Assembly: GCA_009760885.1 (NCBI GenBank)
Contig: CM019721.1
Span: 16,230,196 to 16,294,195, forward strand
Direction of reading: 5' to 3'
Source of the DNA: Achatina immaculata
Taxonomy: Eukaryota; Mollusca; Gastropoda; Stylommatophora; Achatinidae
DNA: 64,000 nt
The notes under the pieces are model-generated. The model made no database searches and was not told the DNA's origin. It saw only the letters and a program-made list of their open reading frames with translations. A program made the translations under genes and the position numbers. Position 1 is the first letter of the stretch; each line of letters starts with the position of its first letter. Below, piece by piece: positions 1-10,461 of this stretch.

Positions 1-178
1 TTTTCTCTCTTTGCCAAAGATATTTCTCTCAATTCTCTTACAGTTCTTTCTAATACTGTACACTTTACTCATGGTTTCTCTTTTAGTTTCATTTTCTTCT
101 CACACAGTTTGTTGTATCTTTCTTTATGTTGTATCATTTTAACAAACACCACCTTTTTTTTGTACTTAATAAAGGACC
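1..178 (-). repeat. Dispersed repeat, inverted partner of 3904-4030
   Basis: Read on the minus strand, this stretch matches 3904-4030 on the plus strand, including the shared phrases GGTCCTTTATTAAGTA, ACATAAAGAAAGATACAACA and TGTGTGAGAA. The two copies are in opposite orientation about 3.7 kb apart. The family is not identified; it may be an untranslated part of one of the LINEs that flank both copies. Confidence 0.5.
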
Positions 179-184
179 AGTCAG

Positions 185-968
185 TCATTTGCATATTCCT
201 TACAGAATTTTGCCTCCCTAACAACACTCCTGTAGGTCTCTCAGTTGTAAGCAGGATGGCCTGCTGCTGATGCATCCATTCACAGATTATCAACGATGTC
301 TTGCAGCCATCTTCGCTTTGGTCTTCCTCTCTTTCTTTTTCCCATTGTGTACCCTTCCAAGACGGTCATCTCTAGATTATCATGATGTTTAATGTGTCCA
401 AAGTATTTAAGTTTTCTTCATTTAATCCTCTTTACTAGCCAGCCTTCTTCACTATTAAGTTCTTGTAGTATGGATATATTTGTTCTTTTTTTGTGTCCAT
501 GATATTTGAAGAACTCTTCTGTAGCATTTACATTCAAAGGCGTTTATGTGCTTCTCAGCTGTTTTATTAAGTGTCCAGGTCTCACACGGCATATGTTGCA
601 ATGGGAAAGATGCAAGTTCTTAAAAATTTATTTTTGTAGTTCTGTCTGTTCCTCTCCACAGATTCTTTACTTGTTTTATTTTCTGAAGAGCAATAGATGT
701 CCTCCTTTTAATTTCCCTCATTGTATCTTCATTACTAGTTAATAGTAATCCAAGATATTAAAAACTCTCCACTTCTTCCAATTTATCCTCACTGATACAT
801 ATTTCAGCTGCCTTATTTGTTTTGTCAGTTGTCATCAGTTTAGTTTTCTCTACATTAAGATAGAGGTTTTGCTCTTCACTAATCTTACGCTGTGATAGAA
901 TTAGTTTTTCCACTCCTTTATGTGCTGTGGACAGTAATACTGTGTCATCAGCATATCTAATCTCTAGT
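185..968 (-). mobile_element. LINE-C copy, C-terminal half of RT ORF, degenerate
   Basis: The minus-strand translation resembles the copies at 50150-51345 and 20930-21437: an RT YADD block near 930-960, an ECKCYRR-like segment near 560, and the C-terminal arm that ends in a cysteine-poor basic region near 300-400. The reading frame is broken by several stops and shifts. The 3' end lies near 185. It is a 5'-truncated, inactive APE-type LINE fragment. Confidence 0.7.
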
Positions 969-1040
969 ATTTCATAAGGACCAGTACAGATGGTATAATC
1001 TAATGTGTTTTATTTTATTCCCCATTACATATATCTGTTT

Positions 1041-2385
1041 TTATATGATATTGGATAACACATGGAAATACATACATGAAAGAAGAGAGGCCAAATTAGC
1101 CATGTAGAATGTAAAGACAGATCTTGGAAAAGATTTGTCAAAAGCAACAAACAAAGAACTAGACAATAAAGTAAAAAGTTCAACTAGAAGGGATAAAAAA
1201 GAATACATGGATAATATGGCGAAAGAAGCAGAGAAAGCAGCAAAAACAGTAAAACTCTTTATAACATACAAAAGAGGCTAACATGTACTATTACTCCAAA
1301 GAAAGACCAATCTTTAGCAAAACTGACACCCTATTAACATCAAGTAAAGACCAAAAGCAAAGATGGGCCAAACACTTCCATTTTTAATCAACCACACCTA
1401 AAAAAACTGATTAACCTTGAAACCGACTTACCAATCCGAGAAATAAATATCAACCTAGATGAAATTACATTGAACGAAACTGAAACAGCAGTGAATTTAA
1501 TGGCTATTAACAAAGTTGCAGGTGAAGATGAAATAGCAGCTGAAATGTTAAAAGCTATCAACAGTGACAACATGAGACAACTACACAGAATGTCTAATAA
1601 AGTTTGAGAAGAAGAAAAGGTTCCTTCTAAATGGAAAAAAGGAATCATTGTTAAAATATCCACACAAAAAAAAGGCAACCTTACCAACTTAAGAGGAGTT
1701 ACCTTACCATCAGCTGTGTCAAAATTATTTTGCAAAGTCATTCTGAATAGACTTAAAGATATAGTGGATACTGCAATGAGAGAAGAACAAGCAGGATTGT
1801 GAAAAAGGAGAAGTTGTCTCGACTAGATCTTCACTCTAAGAATAATACTTGAAGAACATACTGAAAAGCAGAAATCATTAATCCTGAATTTCATAGACTT
1901 TAAAAAGGCATTTGATAGCATACACAGAGATTCATTGTGGAGAATTTTAAGACCACATGGAATACCATCTAAAACTGTCAACATTATTAAGGACCTCTAC
2001 AACGGATATGTTTGGGCAGTCAACACAGAAGAAGAGATGAGCGAATGGTTCCAGACTGAAACAGGCATGAAACAAGGATGTATATTATTTCCATTGCTTT
2101 TTGGAATTGCCATAGACTTTATAATGAAAAGATGCTGTACAGGTAAAATGCACATTGATTGGGTACATGGGACCCAACTAAAAGATCTTGATTTTGCAGA
2201 TGACATAACTCTTATCAGTGACAATGTGAAATCAATGCATGAAAAAATAGATTCAGTGTCCTCCTTGGCTAGCAAAACAGGTCTTGTTAACAAAGACAAA
2301 ACAAAAATTGAAATTTCTCATTAATCAAGAAAGAAAAATATATGTAGAAGGAACAGCTAATGAAGGAATACACCAATTTGCATAG
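1041..2385 (+). mobile_element. LINE-A copy with reverse transcriptase domain, degenerate
   Basis: The copy matches the 31.7-32.9 kb element at the protein level. It contains the segment before the RT, then NFIDFKKAFDSIHRDSLWRI near 1890-1950, GMKQGCILFPLLFG near 2067-2105 and the FADD catalytic block near 2190-2202. Stops and frameshifts separate these blocks, and only 1935-2324 remains open (129 codons). The end near 2385 lacks the C-terminal part, so the copy is truncated on both sides. It is an inactive relic of a non-LTR retrotransposon. Confidence 0.8.
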
Positions 2386-2399
2386 ATGTAAGAAGGATG

Positions 2400-3110
2400 T
2401 AACATGTTAAATCCAGTTTTGTTTTTATTTTGCTTTTTAAACTCCCATTACATATTTCTGCATTCCCCCCACAAGCAAAAGTTTTAAAAATGTTACTAAA
2501 TGGGGGACTACCTCTAAGAATGCTCGGTTGTTTTTCTGTTGTAAAGTTTTTTTGTCCAATTTTAATTATTCCCATATTTTTAAATTAGATAAATATTTTA
2601 AAAGTTTAGAATACATGAAGTTCTCATTACAGAACAACTATAAACTATAAAAATAAATGAACATAATCTATATACATATAAATCTATGTACATATGTATG
2701 TTCCAACATCACTCTGGAATGCCTGGAGCAATTTCAAGCAAACATGGATATGACTTACAATCTGGAAATGTATAATGTGAGGGAAAGACCCCTATCTTCC
2801 CTAGGGTTCAGGGTACAAAGAGAATGATGTACTTTCTAATAAATTGAAGGAGGAACAAAAGAATGGTCAGGGGAGATAATCGTGAAATAGAGTGGTGCTG
2901 GCCTAAGACAAGTATGTGTAGCCTCCCAAGGCAAGTCCAAATAAATTTGACGGTATAAATAATTTTGATGGTCTCTTTTTGTTTTAATTATATTTGTAAA
3001 AATACATTTTAGCTTTGTTTTTTTCCCCTTATGTTTATATTATATTTTTATTGTATTCTATAGCAGATTTCATTGTTCAGTGACAGTGTGCTCTTTTCTT
3101 TTTTTTTCAA
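2400..3110. other. AT-rich stretch without recognisable gene
   Basis: I see no coding potential or known element. The stretch has runs of A and T and some purine-rich blocks. It may hold eroded transposon sequence. Confidence 0.4.
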
Positions 3111-3115
3111 ATTAG

Positions 3116-3640
3116 CTTTTCAAATCAGAGAGAGAGAGAGAGTGGGGGAGAGAGACAGAGACAGAGAGAGTGGGAGAGGGAGAGGGAGAGAGAGATAGAT
3201 TTGAGGTCGCCATGTTTCTCCTATGGACAACTTTATGTTGCTTGCTCAAGGGAGAGAGAGGGGGAGCGAGAGAAAGAGAGAGAAAGAGAGAGAGGGGGTA
3301 TAGAGAGAGGGAGAGTGATAGGGGCAGAGAGAGAGAGATAGATTGAGATTGCCATGTTTTTCCTATGAACAACTTTATGTTGCTTGCTCAAGGGAGAGAG
3401 AGAAAGAGAGCGGGAGAGAAATAGATTTGAGATTGTCATGTTTCTCCCATGGACAACTTATGTTACTTGCTCAAGGGAGAAAGAGAGGGAGAGAGACAGA
3501 TTTGATATCGCCATGTTTCTCCCATGGATAACTTTATGTTATTTGGTCAAAGGAGAAAGAGAGGGAGAGAGATAAATCTGATATCACCATGTTTCTCCCA
3601 CGGACAACTTATATTGCTTGCTCAAGGGTTCACCCAAGAA
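3116..3640. repeat. GA-rich satellite with a spaced conserved core
   Basis: Blocks of (GA)n-like sequence of variable length alternate with a conserved core of about 50 bp containing GCCATGTTTCTCC, GACAACTTTATGTTGC and TTGCTCAAGG. The core appears about five times, starting near 3207, 3350, 3437, 3508 and 3585. The spacing is uneven because the purine blocks differ in length. The open frames across it are low-complexity Ser/Leu or Arg/Glu runs and are not genes. Confidence 0.85.
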
Positions 3641-3903
3641 TTTATTTATTCTTGCTCCTGCGGGTGAAACTAAAAATGTTGTTTATAATCAAGTTCTGAG
3701 TTAAATTAATTTGTGAATTAATCGTGAAAACAGTGAATTTGTAATCTGTATGCTGTACTTATACTTTTAAATACCTATAAATAAATTACTTCAATATTAT
3801 ACTATAGATAGAATTCACTCCTTTTCCTGTGTAATAAATATCCGGGCAATGACTGGTAATCAGCTAGTTGGGAATAAAACACATTAAATCTAATGTAACA
3901 CCA

Positions 3904-4030
3904 CCTGTACCGGTCCTTTATTAAGTAAAAAAAAAAACAACATAAAAGGTGGTGTCTGTTAAAATGATGCAACATAAAGAAAGATACAACAAATTGTGTG
4001 AGAAAAAAAGAGTACAAGAGAAGCCATGAA
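3904..4030 (+). repeat. Dispersed repeat, inverted partner of 1-178
   Basis: This plus-strand copy pairs with the minus-strand copy at the start of the window. It sits just upstream of a LINE-F relic. Confidence 0.5.
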
Positions 4031-4104
4031 TATTATTGCTGACCTTCTACATCGAACATGGAAACTATCAGATAAATATAAATGGAAAATCATGATGACA
4101 GAAT

Positions 4105-4465
4105 GTGGATTTTGAGAATACTAAATGTAACAAGAAGGATCAAAATCAGAAATGTTACCTTCAGGGAAGAGGGTATGACACCTTCAGGGCAAGGGTTGGA
4201 GTAACACCAATATTACACAACATCCAGAAACAACAAGCCAATTAGTGTGGTCATGTTACACAGCTACCACCAGATAGTATACCATAAAAAACTTTATGCT
4301 AAGAATGGTAGGAAATGGAGAGGCCATCCATGCAGAAGGTGAATGAGGGAGTTAACAAATACCTTAATATTCTTTTATATATAGCCATATCAAGAAGTCT
4401 ATTTGCATTCTCAATACTGAATGATATATGAGGAAGGAAACAAGAACAAGACAACTTTTCTTTCA
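4105..4465 (+). mobile_element. LINE-F 3'-terminal fragment
   Basis: The fragment parallels 55010-55345. Both carry the segment GTCATGTTACAC, a phrase like GGTTGGAGTAACACCA, and an end near TATGAGGAAG followed by an AAGACAAGAC-like purine tail. It encodes the post-RT C-terminal arm (GHVTRLP-like region). Stops break the frame. Confidence 0.6.
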
Positions 4466-4814
4466 GTTTTTCAGAGTATCTTCCCATGTCATCTTTTGCT
4501 GGTATGTAAGTTTGCCATATTAACAAGTCTACTCCTTCCTAGTATTCCTCTTTGACTGAACAGTTCGAAGACTACTTTCTTCTTGTATGTACCCTGCCCC
4601 AGTGTCCAAAGTTTGCCTGCATCAGTTACTCTTTTTTCTTTTATTTGCATTGTATGCATATTTAACACTCTTGCTGAAATGCATAATTCTGATGGGGAAA
4701 ACATAATTGTTATGGAAACTCACAAGAAGACTAACCGAGTCAAGGGTAGCACATGACAGGTACCGGCATGAAGAACTCTGATGAAAGTCGATACTGAAAG
4801 ACAAAAATCAAAAG

Positions 4815-5570
4815 AATACATTCATCATCCCCAAATATGTGACAAAGATCTGGAATGTCAGAACAATGGCAGCACCATCAAAAACTGCTGAAGTAATCTG
4901 AGAAACAGATGGATACCACACAGATGTACTGAGCATCAGTGAAATGCACTGTCCAGAAGCAGGGAAAAGAAGGGTGGAAAATCATAAGTTAATAATAATT
5001 GCAAACAGAGATGATGGGAAATGAAGGAGCAGGTGTTATTATGTCAAATGCAGCAGCTAACTGCCTAACAGAAAGAATGGGAACCACTGAAAAGTCATAT
5101 AATTATAGGACAATATAAATTAACACATACAAATGATGCAGATGATGAAATAAAAGATGATTCTACCACCAACTACAACTCCTGAGAACCAACTACAACA
5201 ATTCCTGAACAAACACAACATCCTAACTGTAATGGTGGATTTCAAGATAACAATGAAGGATGAACACTGATGTACAAAAAATAATGAGGAAAGAAGGAAC
5301 TGATACGGTAAATCCCCCTGGGAAAAGATTAATTGAACTACAGTATGTCTAACAGAGGGCATGGTCATTGGAGGAAGAATATTTTCACACAAGGAGATAT
5401 ATAAAACAACATGGATATCTCTAGATGATAGAGATAGAAACCAGATAGATCATTTTTGTATTAGAAAGCAATTAGAATATTTCTGATAGATGTAAGAGCA
5501 TATAGGAGTGCAGACGTCAAGAGTGATCACAACCTGTGTATAGGGGAAATAATACTAAAACTGAAAAGCC
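4815..5570 (+). mobile_element. LINE apurinic endonuclease domain relic (LINE-F-like)
   Basis: The plus-strand translation shows a degraded APE-type endonuclease. It begins with KIWNVRTM near 4848, followed by VLSISEMHCPEAGKRRV near 4930-4980, QIDHFCI near 5440 and the terminal DVKSDHNL block near 5515-5540. WNVR, the E of SEMH, and SDH(N/H) are the hallmark positions of the endonuclease that nicks target DNA in LINE retrotransposition. Stops interrupt the frame at several points. This is the clearest N-terminal LINE domain in the window. Confidence 0.7.
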
Positions 5571-5584
5571 AACATAAGAAATCA

Positions 5585-5652
5585 ATACTCTCTTCCTGTA
5601 GACTATTACTGTTTATGAAGATAAACAGTAATAGTCTACAGGAAGAGAGTAT
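5585..5652. repeat. Perfect 31-bp inverted repeat with 6-bp loop
   Basis: The arms 5585-5615 and 5622-5652 are exact reverse complements around the loop TGAAGA. Each arm starts or ends with ATACTCTCTTCC or its complement. The arms lie at the right edge of the degraded endonuclease copy. Their perfect identity contrasts with the decay around them. Confidence 0.95.
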
Positions 5653-5721
5653 CAACAGAAGTTTTAATATGGAAATAATCAATAATTTTGCAGGGTTCAG
5701 TCTTCTATAGATAAATTATGG

Positions 5722-6285
5722 AATTCTTACAGTACCGCCATAACGACAGCAATCAGACAAGTGCCATGCCGCGTGGCGTAGGCGATCATTTCTCTCAACA
5801 TTTCCCTGTCTTTAGATTTAATTATGAGATCCGCCGGTGACTTTCTTCCTAGCCACACTGACAGCCCATCCAGTAACTTCTCTCTGTCTTCCTCTGTCTC
5901 TTCTTCCCTCAATTTTTCCACTTGCCACAATGTGTTCCAATTTTCCTCTTCTCAGAAACTGTTCTACAAATCTTGCTTGTCTGCCTCTGATCTTTGCTGT
6001 AATTTGCCTTTTAACTCCAGCCTCTCTTAGACTTCTTCGTCTGTTTTCTTAGCTGTCCATGGTACCTTCAACATCCTTCTTATGAACTGCATTTCCATGG
6101 CTTCCACTTCTCGCTGTACTCTCTTATTCATGGACCATGCTTCACATCCATAAACAAAACTGGCTCAATATAACATTTAAGTACTCAGAATCTTGTTTCC
6201 ATTGATACAGATCTATTGCACAAGATGTTTCTCATTTTCTGGAATGCTGACTTGGCCTGAGCATGTCTGCTTTTTTATTTTGGTG
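5722..6285 (-). mobile_element. LINE-B-like C-terminal fragment
   Basis: The minus-strand translation gives AKSAFQKMRNIL, VLKCYIEPVL and a C-terminal arm around REMIAYATRHGT. This parallels AKTAFQRMRNIL, VLKCYIEPIL and the tail segment of the plus-strand LINE-B at 59.7-61.0 kb. The 67-codon open stretch at 5727-5930 is the terminal part. The sequence differs enough from LINE-B to suggest a sister subfamily. Confidence 0.65.
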
Positions 6286-6779
6286 TGACATTTCCCACAG
6301 CAGCAAAAGCAAATGCTGGACTCTAAAAAACAGAGAAAAGCACGGATGTTGGAAAAAACACAGATATACATACATGAAAGATGAAAAGCCAAATTAGCCA
6401 TACTGAATGTAAAGACAAATCTCAGAAAAAATTTAGCAAAAGCATCACATAAAGAGCTAGACAATAAAGTAAAAAGCTCTGCTACGAGATATAAGAGAGA
6501 ATATATAGACAATATGGCATAAGAAGCAGAGAAAGCAACAAAGACAGGAGACAGTAAAACTCTTTGTAAAACATATAAAAGAGGCTAACGGGTACTATTA
6601 CATCTGAAGAAAGACCAATCTTTAGCAAAAATGGCACCCTTTTAACATCAAGTAAAGACCAAAAGCAAATATGGTCTGAACACTTCCAAGAAATAGTTAA
6701 TTGACCCCAGGCAAAAGAATTGATAGATTTTGAAACAGACACACTAATCTCACAATTAAATGTCAATATGGATGAATTT

Positions 6780-6922
6780 CTTTCATCTTATATTCTTCCT
6801 GTGCCATTAAACAGGGATCCCATGGTAGTTCGCCAAGTTTTCCTGTTTTTGGTGAGCTTTTCAACCTCATCATGGGATGTTATGCCTACTAATTTGGCCT
6901 CTCTTAATGATGTCCTCTTTAC
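6780..6922 (-). mobile_element. 143-bp antisense LINE-A 3' end with 12-bp target duplication
   Basis: The insert is the 3' terminus of LINE-A in reverse orientation, matching the start of the copies at 31676 and 37535. It is flanked by ATGGATGAATTT at 6768-6779 and again at 6923-6934. Removing the insert and one repeat restores continuous LINE-A sequence. This is a severely 5'-truncated retrotransposition product. Confidence 0.85.
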
Positions 6923-7554
6923 ATGGATGAATTTACACTGAACAAAATTAAAACAGCAGTGAATCTTATGGCTAACAACAAAGCTACAGGTGAAGATGAA
7001 ATAACAGCTGAAATGTTAAAAGCTATTTTAACAGTAACAACGAGCTAATTACAGAGAATGTTTCATAAAATTTGGAAAGAAGAAAAAAGTCCCTTCAAAA
7101 TGGAAAAAAAAAGGAATCGTTAAAATACCCCCCCCCCCCCAAAAAAAGGCAGCTTTATTGTCTGTAATAATTGGTGAGGAGTTACCTTACTTTCAGATGT
7201 CTCAAAAGTATTTTGCAAATTCACTCTAAATAGAATAAAAAATGTGGTGAATACTGCAATGAGAGAAAAATAAGCAGGACTGTGGAAAGTAAGAAGCTGT
7301 TTCAACCAGATCTTTACTTTAAGAATAATACTTGAAGAACATATTGAAGGAATGAATGAATGGTTCCAGATTGAAACAGGTGTGAAATAGAGATGTATAC
7401 TATCTCTCCTGCATTTTGGAATTGCCATAGACTTCATAATGAAGAAATGTTGCACAGGTAAAATGAGCATTGATTGGGTACATGGGACTCAACTAGAAGA
7501 CCTTGATTTTGCAGATAACATAGCTCTTATCAGCTACAATGTGAATATGATGCA

Positions 7555-7935
7555 TCACATGGATATACTGTCTAAGCCATGCCGGAATCAATGGAAACAA
7601 CAAAACTGACCAGCTAACAGCAAGCGCCAAATCAGAGGGCCTCATCAAAATGGACAAATTGGACCTACACAAATCCATCAAGCAGCACCTCGATGAACAA
7701 TATAAACCAACTTCCTCCAAAGTACCTATCACATACGACTCAATGCATTACATGCAGCCAAGGTTGCAAATCCCAACTAAATGCTAGATCACAGGCAATA
7801 CAACACTGGGCTCATCTCCCTAAAAACACTTAAGGAAATCCTGATGTCAAAGTCTGAACACGTATGGCCTTGCCCTCAGCTGCACCCCAGGACCAGCAAG
7901 AGAGCTAGGCCCCTTTTTTACATTTACAGTTATCT
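7555..7935 (+). mobile_element. RNase H-type LINE fragment nested in LINE-A
   Basis: Plus-strand translation near 7575-7720 gives GHAGINGNNKTDQLTASAK followed by EGLIKMDKLDL. This corresponds to the C-terminal RNase H segment (GHAGV.GNE.AD.LAG) of LINE-E type elements. LINE-A consensus resumes at about 7936. The junctions show no clear target duplication. Confidence 0.55.
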
Positions 7936-8175
7936 GATGTCAGAAAAAACAAATAGCCTGTCTTTACTGGCCAGTAAAACAGGGCTTGAAATTAACAAGG
8001 AAAAGATAAAAATAGTGAAACTTCTCATTAATCAAGAAGGAAAAATATACACAGAAGGAACAGCTGCAGAAGAAGTAAACTAATCTGCATTCCTCGCCAA
8101 TTATACAGACCAGGATGGTGACACCAGAAAGGAAGTTAGAATCAGAAATGCAATAGCAGCATTCTATTCATGTGA

Positions 8176-8690
8176 CATGTCCTTTCCAAAACGTTGAATG
8201 TTGTCCCTCTCACAGCCTCCCTGAAAGCAATACAATTTTGCACAAGCATCTCACAATGACACATGCAGACTTTCTGTGATGTCCTGAGTCCACCTGTGAC
8301 AAGGTCGTCCCTTTTCTCTTTTTACTGGGCATGATGCCTTCTACTGTCAACCTCTCCAAGCTACTGTGTCTGTTGATGCGGCCGAAGTTTCTCAGCTTTC
8401 TAACATTTTTATGGTGTTAATGGACCAGTTTTCTGTGACACCTAATCCCATTTGATTTTCATTCTATCTATAATATTCTAAGTGCTCTTCTGCAACATTT
8501 CATTTCAAATGCTGTTATTCTTTTTTTCTAGTGATTTGTTAAGTGTCCATGTTTCACATCCACACGTTGCCACAAGGAATATGTTTATCTCTTAGTAAAC
8601 AACTTTGTTTTCTTAGTACCTTGCCGTATAGTCTTCATTTGTGCTAGTTTCGGTGATGTAACTGCTAATCTTCTTTAAAGCATCATTGGC
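8176..8690 (-). mobile_element. LINE C-terminal fragment nested in LINE-A
   Basis: Minus-strand translation contains GCETWTLNKSLEKK and an RRHHAQ..EKRDDLVTG-like basic arm, the usual post-RT region of APE-type LINEs. The family differs from LINE-A, -B and -C. LINE-A sequence breaks off at about 8175 and continues at about 8691. Confidence 0.5.
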
Positions 8691-9115
8691 CTTTAAAAAA
8701 TCTTCAGAAAATATGGCAATCAGAAGTTAAAGGCATGAACACAAAGCTAAGATTATTCAATTCAAATGTAATATCCACCTTCATTTATGTATGTGAAAGC
8801 ATTAGAAAACAACTAAAGAAATAGAAAACAATGCAGACTCTTTTGAAAACAAATGCCTAAGGAAAATACTCTGTATACAATGAAATGAATTCAAGACCAA
8901 TGCAGAGATAAGGTAGAACAGCAAACAGCACCATGTCTCATCAGTGATCAAAAAAAGGAGATGGATATTTTACGTCCACATTAATGGGCATAAAATCCCT
9001 TGACAAGGTCGAAAAACTTGCTGAGAATAGAAAAAATATTGGTAAACTACGATGTGACAATTAATGGCACAGGAAGGACGAAAGATGTAAGATGCATTGT
9101 TACTGCACAAACTAT

Positions 9116-9240
9116 CATCATCATCATCATGTGCCGTGCCGACTGGCGTTGGCTATTATGCTTCTCCAGAGTACGCGATCCTTCATGCAGGCCATCAGCT
9201 CAGTTGGTGATCTCCTCTCACACAAACTATCCAGACAATA
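9116..9240 (-). mobile_element. LINE-B 3' terminus with (CAT)n tail
   Basis: Read on the minus strand, the segment ends GCCAACGCCAGTCGGCACGG followed by CACATGATGATGATG. This is nearly identical to the end of the LINE-B copy at 60856-60971. The trinucleotide repeat at 9116-9130 is the 3' tail, so only about 110 bp of element is present. Confidence 0.8.
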
Positions 9241-9444
9241 AATTCAGGCTATAATCATGGAATGCAGAAGAAATATCCACTGCTTTCTTTAGGTGAGTAT
9301 GTGTTAATGTTTCAGTCTCTTCCATGGTGGCCAACCATGACTTTCTACACCAATCTGCCATGCACTTTGCTGTTTTGCTTTGTGAACAGCTGATCAATGT
9401 GATTCTTAAATCTCACCATCCCCTAAACTTTGTATACTACAAAA

Positions 9445-10180
9445 TTTCACTTCTTCTTCTTCAGTATTTGAGGAAGTTTGGTCATGCTAAATCTGCAGCC
9501 CTGTTGCCCTGCCAAGTCTGCTATCTTTTCCAGGCTTGAGTGAGACCCTCATAGCTTTTCTTTCAGCTCCTCTCCCTCAGGCCACATCTGTGCTTGTAGG
9601 TTTGAGTGAGACCCTCATAGCTTTTCTTTCAGCTCCTCTCCCTCAGGCCATATCTGTGCTTGTAGGTTTTAGTGAGACCCTCATAGCTTTTCTTTCAGCT
9701 CCTCTCCCTCAGGCCATATCTGTGCTTGTAGGTTTTAGTGAGACCCTCATAGCTTTTCTTTCAGCTCCTCTCCCTCAGGCCATATCTGTGCTTGCAGGTT
9801 TTAGTGAGACCCTCATAGCTTTTCTTTCAGCTCCTCTCCCTCAGGCCACATCTGTGCTTGTAGGTTTAAGTGAGACCCTCATAGCTTTTCTTTCAGCTCC
9901 TCTCCCTCAGGCCATATCTGTGCTTGTAGGTTTGAGTGGGTTGGACAGGTTTGCAGGATGTGTTCTGGTGTCTGGATCCCAAAGCCACAGAGATACTCAT
10001 TTGTGTGCAATATTTTGAGGTGACAAAGGTGGCTTAGAAGTCTGCAGTGTCCTGTTCTTAGTCCAAATATTGTGGTTTGCTGGTATCTCGAAACTGATGA
10101 ATGGGGTCTTGTGCTGATTTTATTTTCATCTTTGTTTTTCAGCTGGTTTTTAGTTTGTTATCGATGATGGTTTTTGCTTC
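9445..10180 (-). mobile_element. RNase H-type LINE 3' end with (GAA)n tail
   Basis: Minus-strand translation near 9940-10080 reads GLRTGHCRLLSHLCHLKI, then LCGFG and TPEHILQTCPTH. This is the conserved C-terminal Cys/His segment that follows RNase H in many invertebrate LINEs. The frame then enters a tandemly amplified 66-bp unit (9539-9934) and ends in GAAGAAGAAG at 9446-9460, the 3' tail. One TGA inside the repeat unit shows the copy was already broken before amplification, or was broken in every unit. Confidence 0.75.
9539..9934. repeat. 66-bp tandem repeat, six units
   Basis: Six head-to-tail units start with TGAGACCCTCATAGC or close variants and contain TTTCTTTCAGCTCCTCTCCC. Unit-to-unit differences are single bases. 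Because 66 is a multiple of three, a plus-strand frame stays open (9536-10018), but the array lies inside an antisense LINE coding region and codes for nothing recognisable. Confidence 0.95.
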
Positions 10181-10461
10181 TTGATATGTTACAAAATTTC
10201 ATAATAAGTAGCCCTAAATAAAAGTCAGGTGAAGTGCCTATTCTGAAATCTCCACAAATGTAGGAACATTCAGAAACTAACAGAACATACTGGAGTACAC
10301 ATTCGATAAAAGTCAATGAAAACAACAATAAAAGCCTATAGCATACTGTGGATAAAGGCTTCACAGAATTGGGCAAAAAAATGTTATACTGCACATGATT
10401 GTGCTAGTTAAGCTTAATCAGTGGACAAGTCAAAAATATTGCTAAGCTAAGTGCATTAAAA

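Larger units (their letters stand above)
6290..9098 (+). mobile_element. LINE-A copy interrupted by three younger fragments
   Basis: LINE-A sequence runs on the plus strand from about 6290, through the pre-RT region near 6940-7100 and the RT near 7370-7550 and 7940-8165, to the C-terminal arm at 8691-9050. It ends near 9098 in the family tail GGACGAAAGATGTAAGATG. It is split at 6780-6922 by a short antisense LINE-A tail, at about 7555-7935 by an RNase H-type LINE piece, and at about 8176-8690 by a minus-strand LINE piece. All frames are broken. Confidence 0.75.

Noticed and set aside
3112..3575. Several open frames rich in Ser/Leu or Arg/Glu
   Set aside because: They are translations of the GA-rich satellite on both strands and have no domain.
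9536..10018. 160-codon plus-strand frame with 22-residue repeats, looking like a repeat protein
   Set aside because: The frame stays open only because the tandem unit is 66 bp. The array lies antisense within a LINE C-terminal coding region with a (GAA)n tail.
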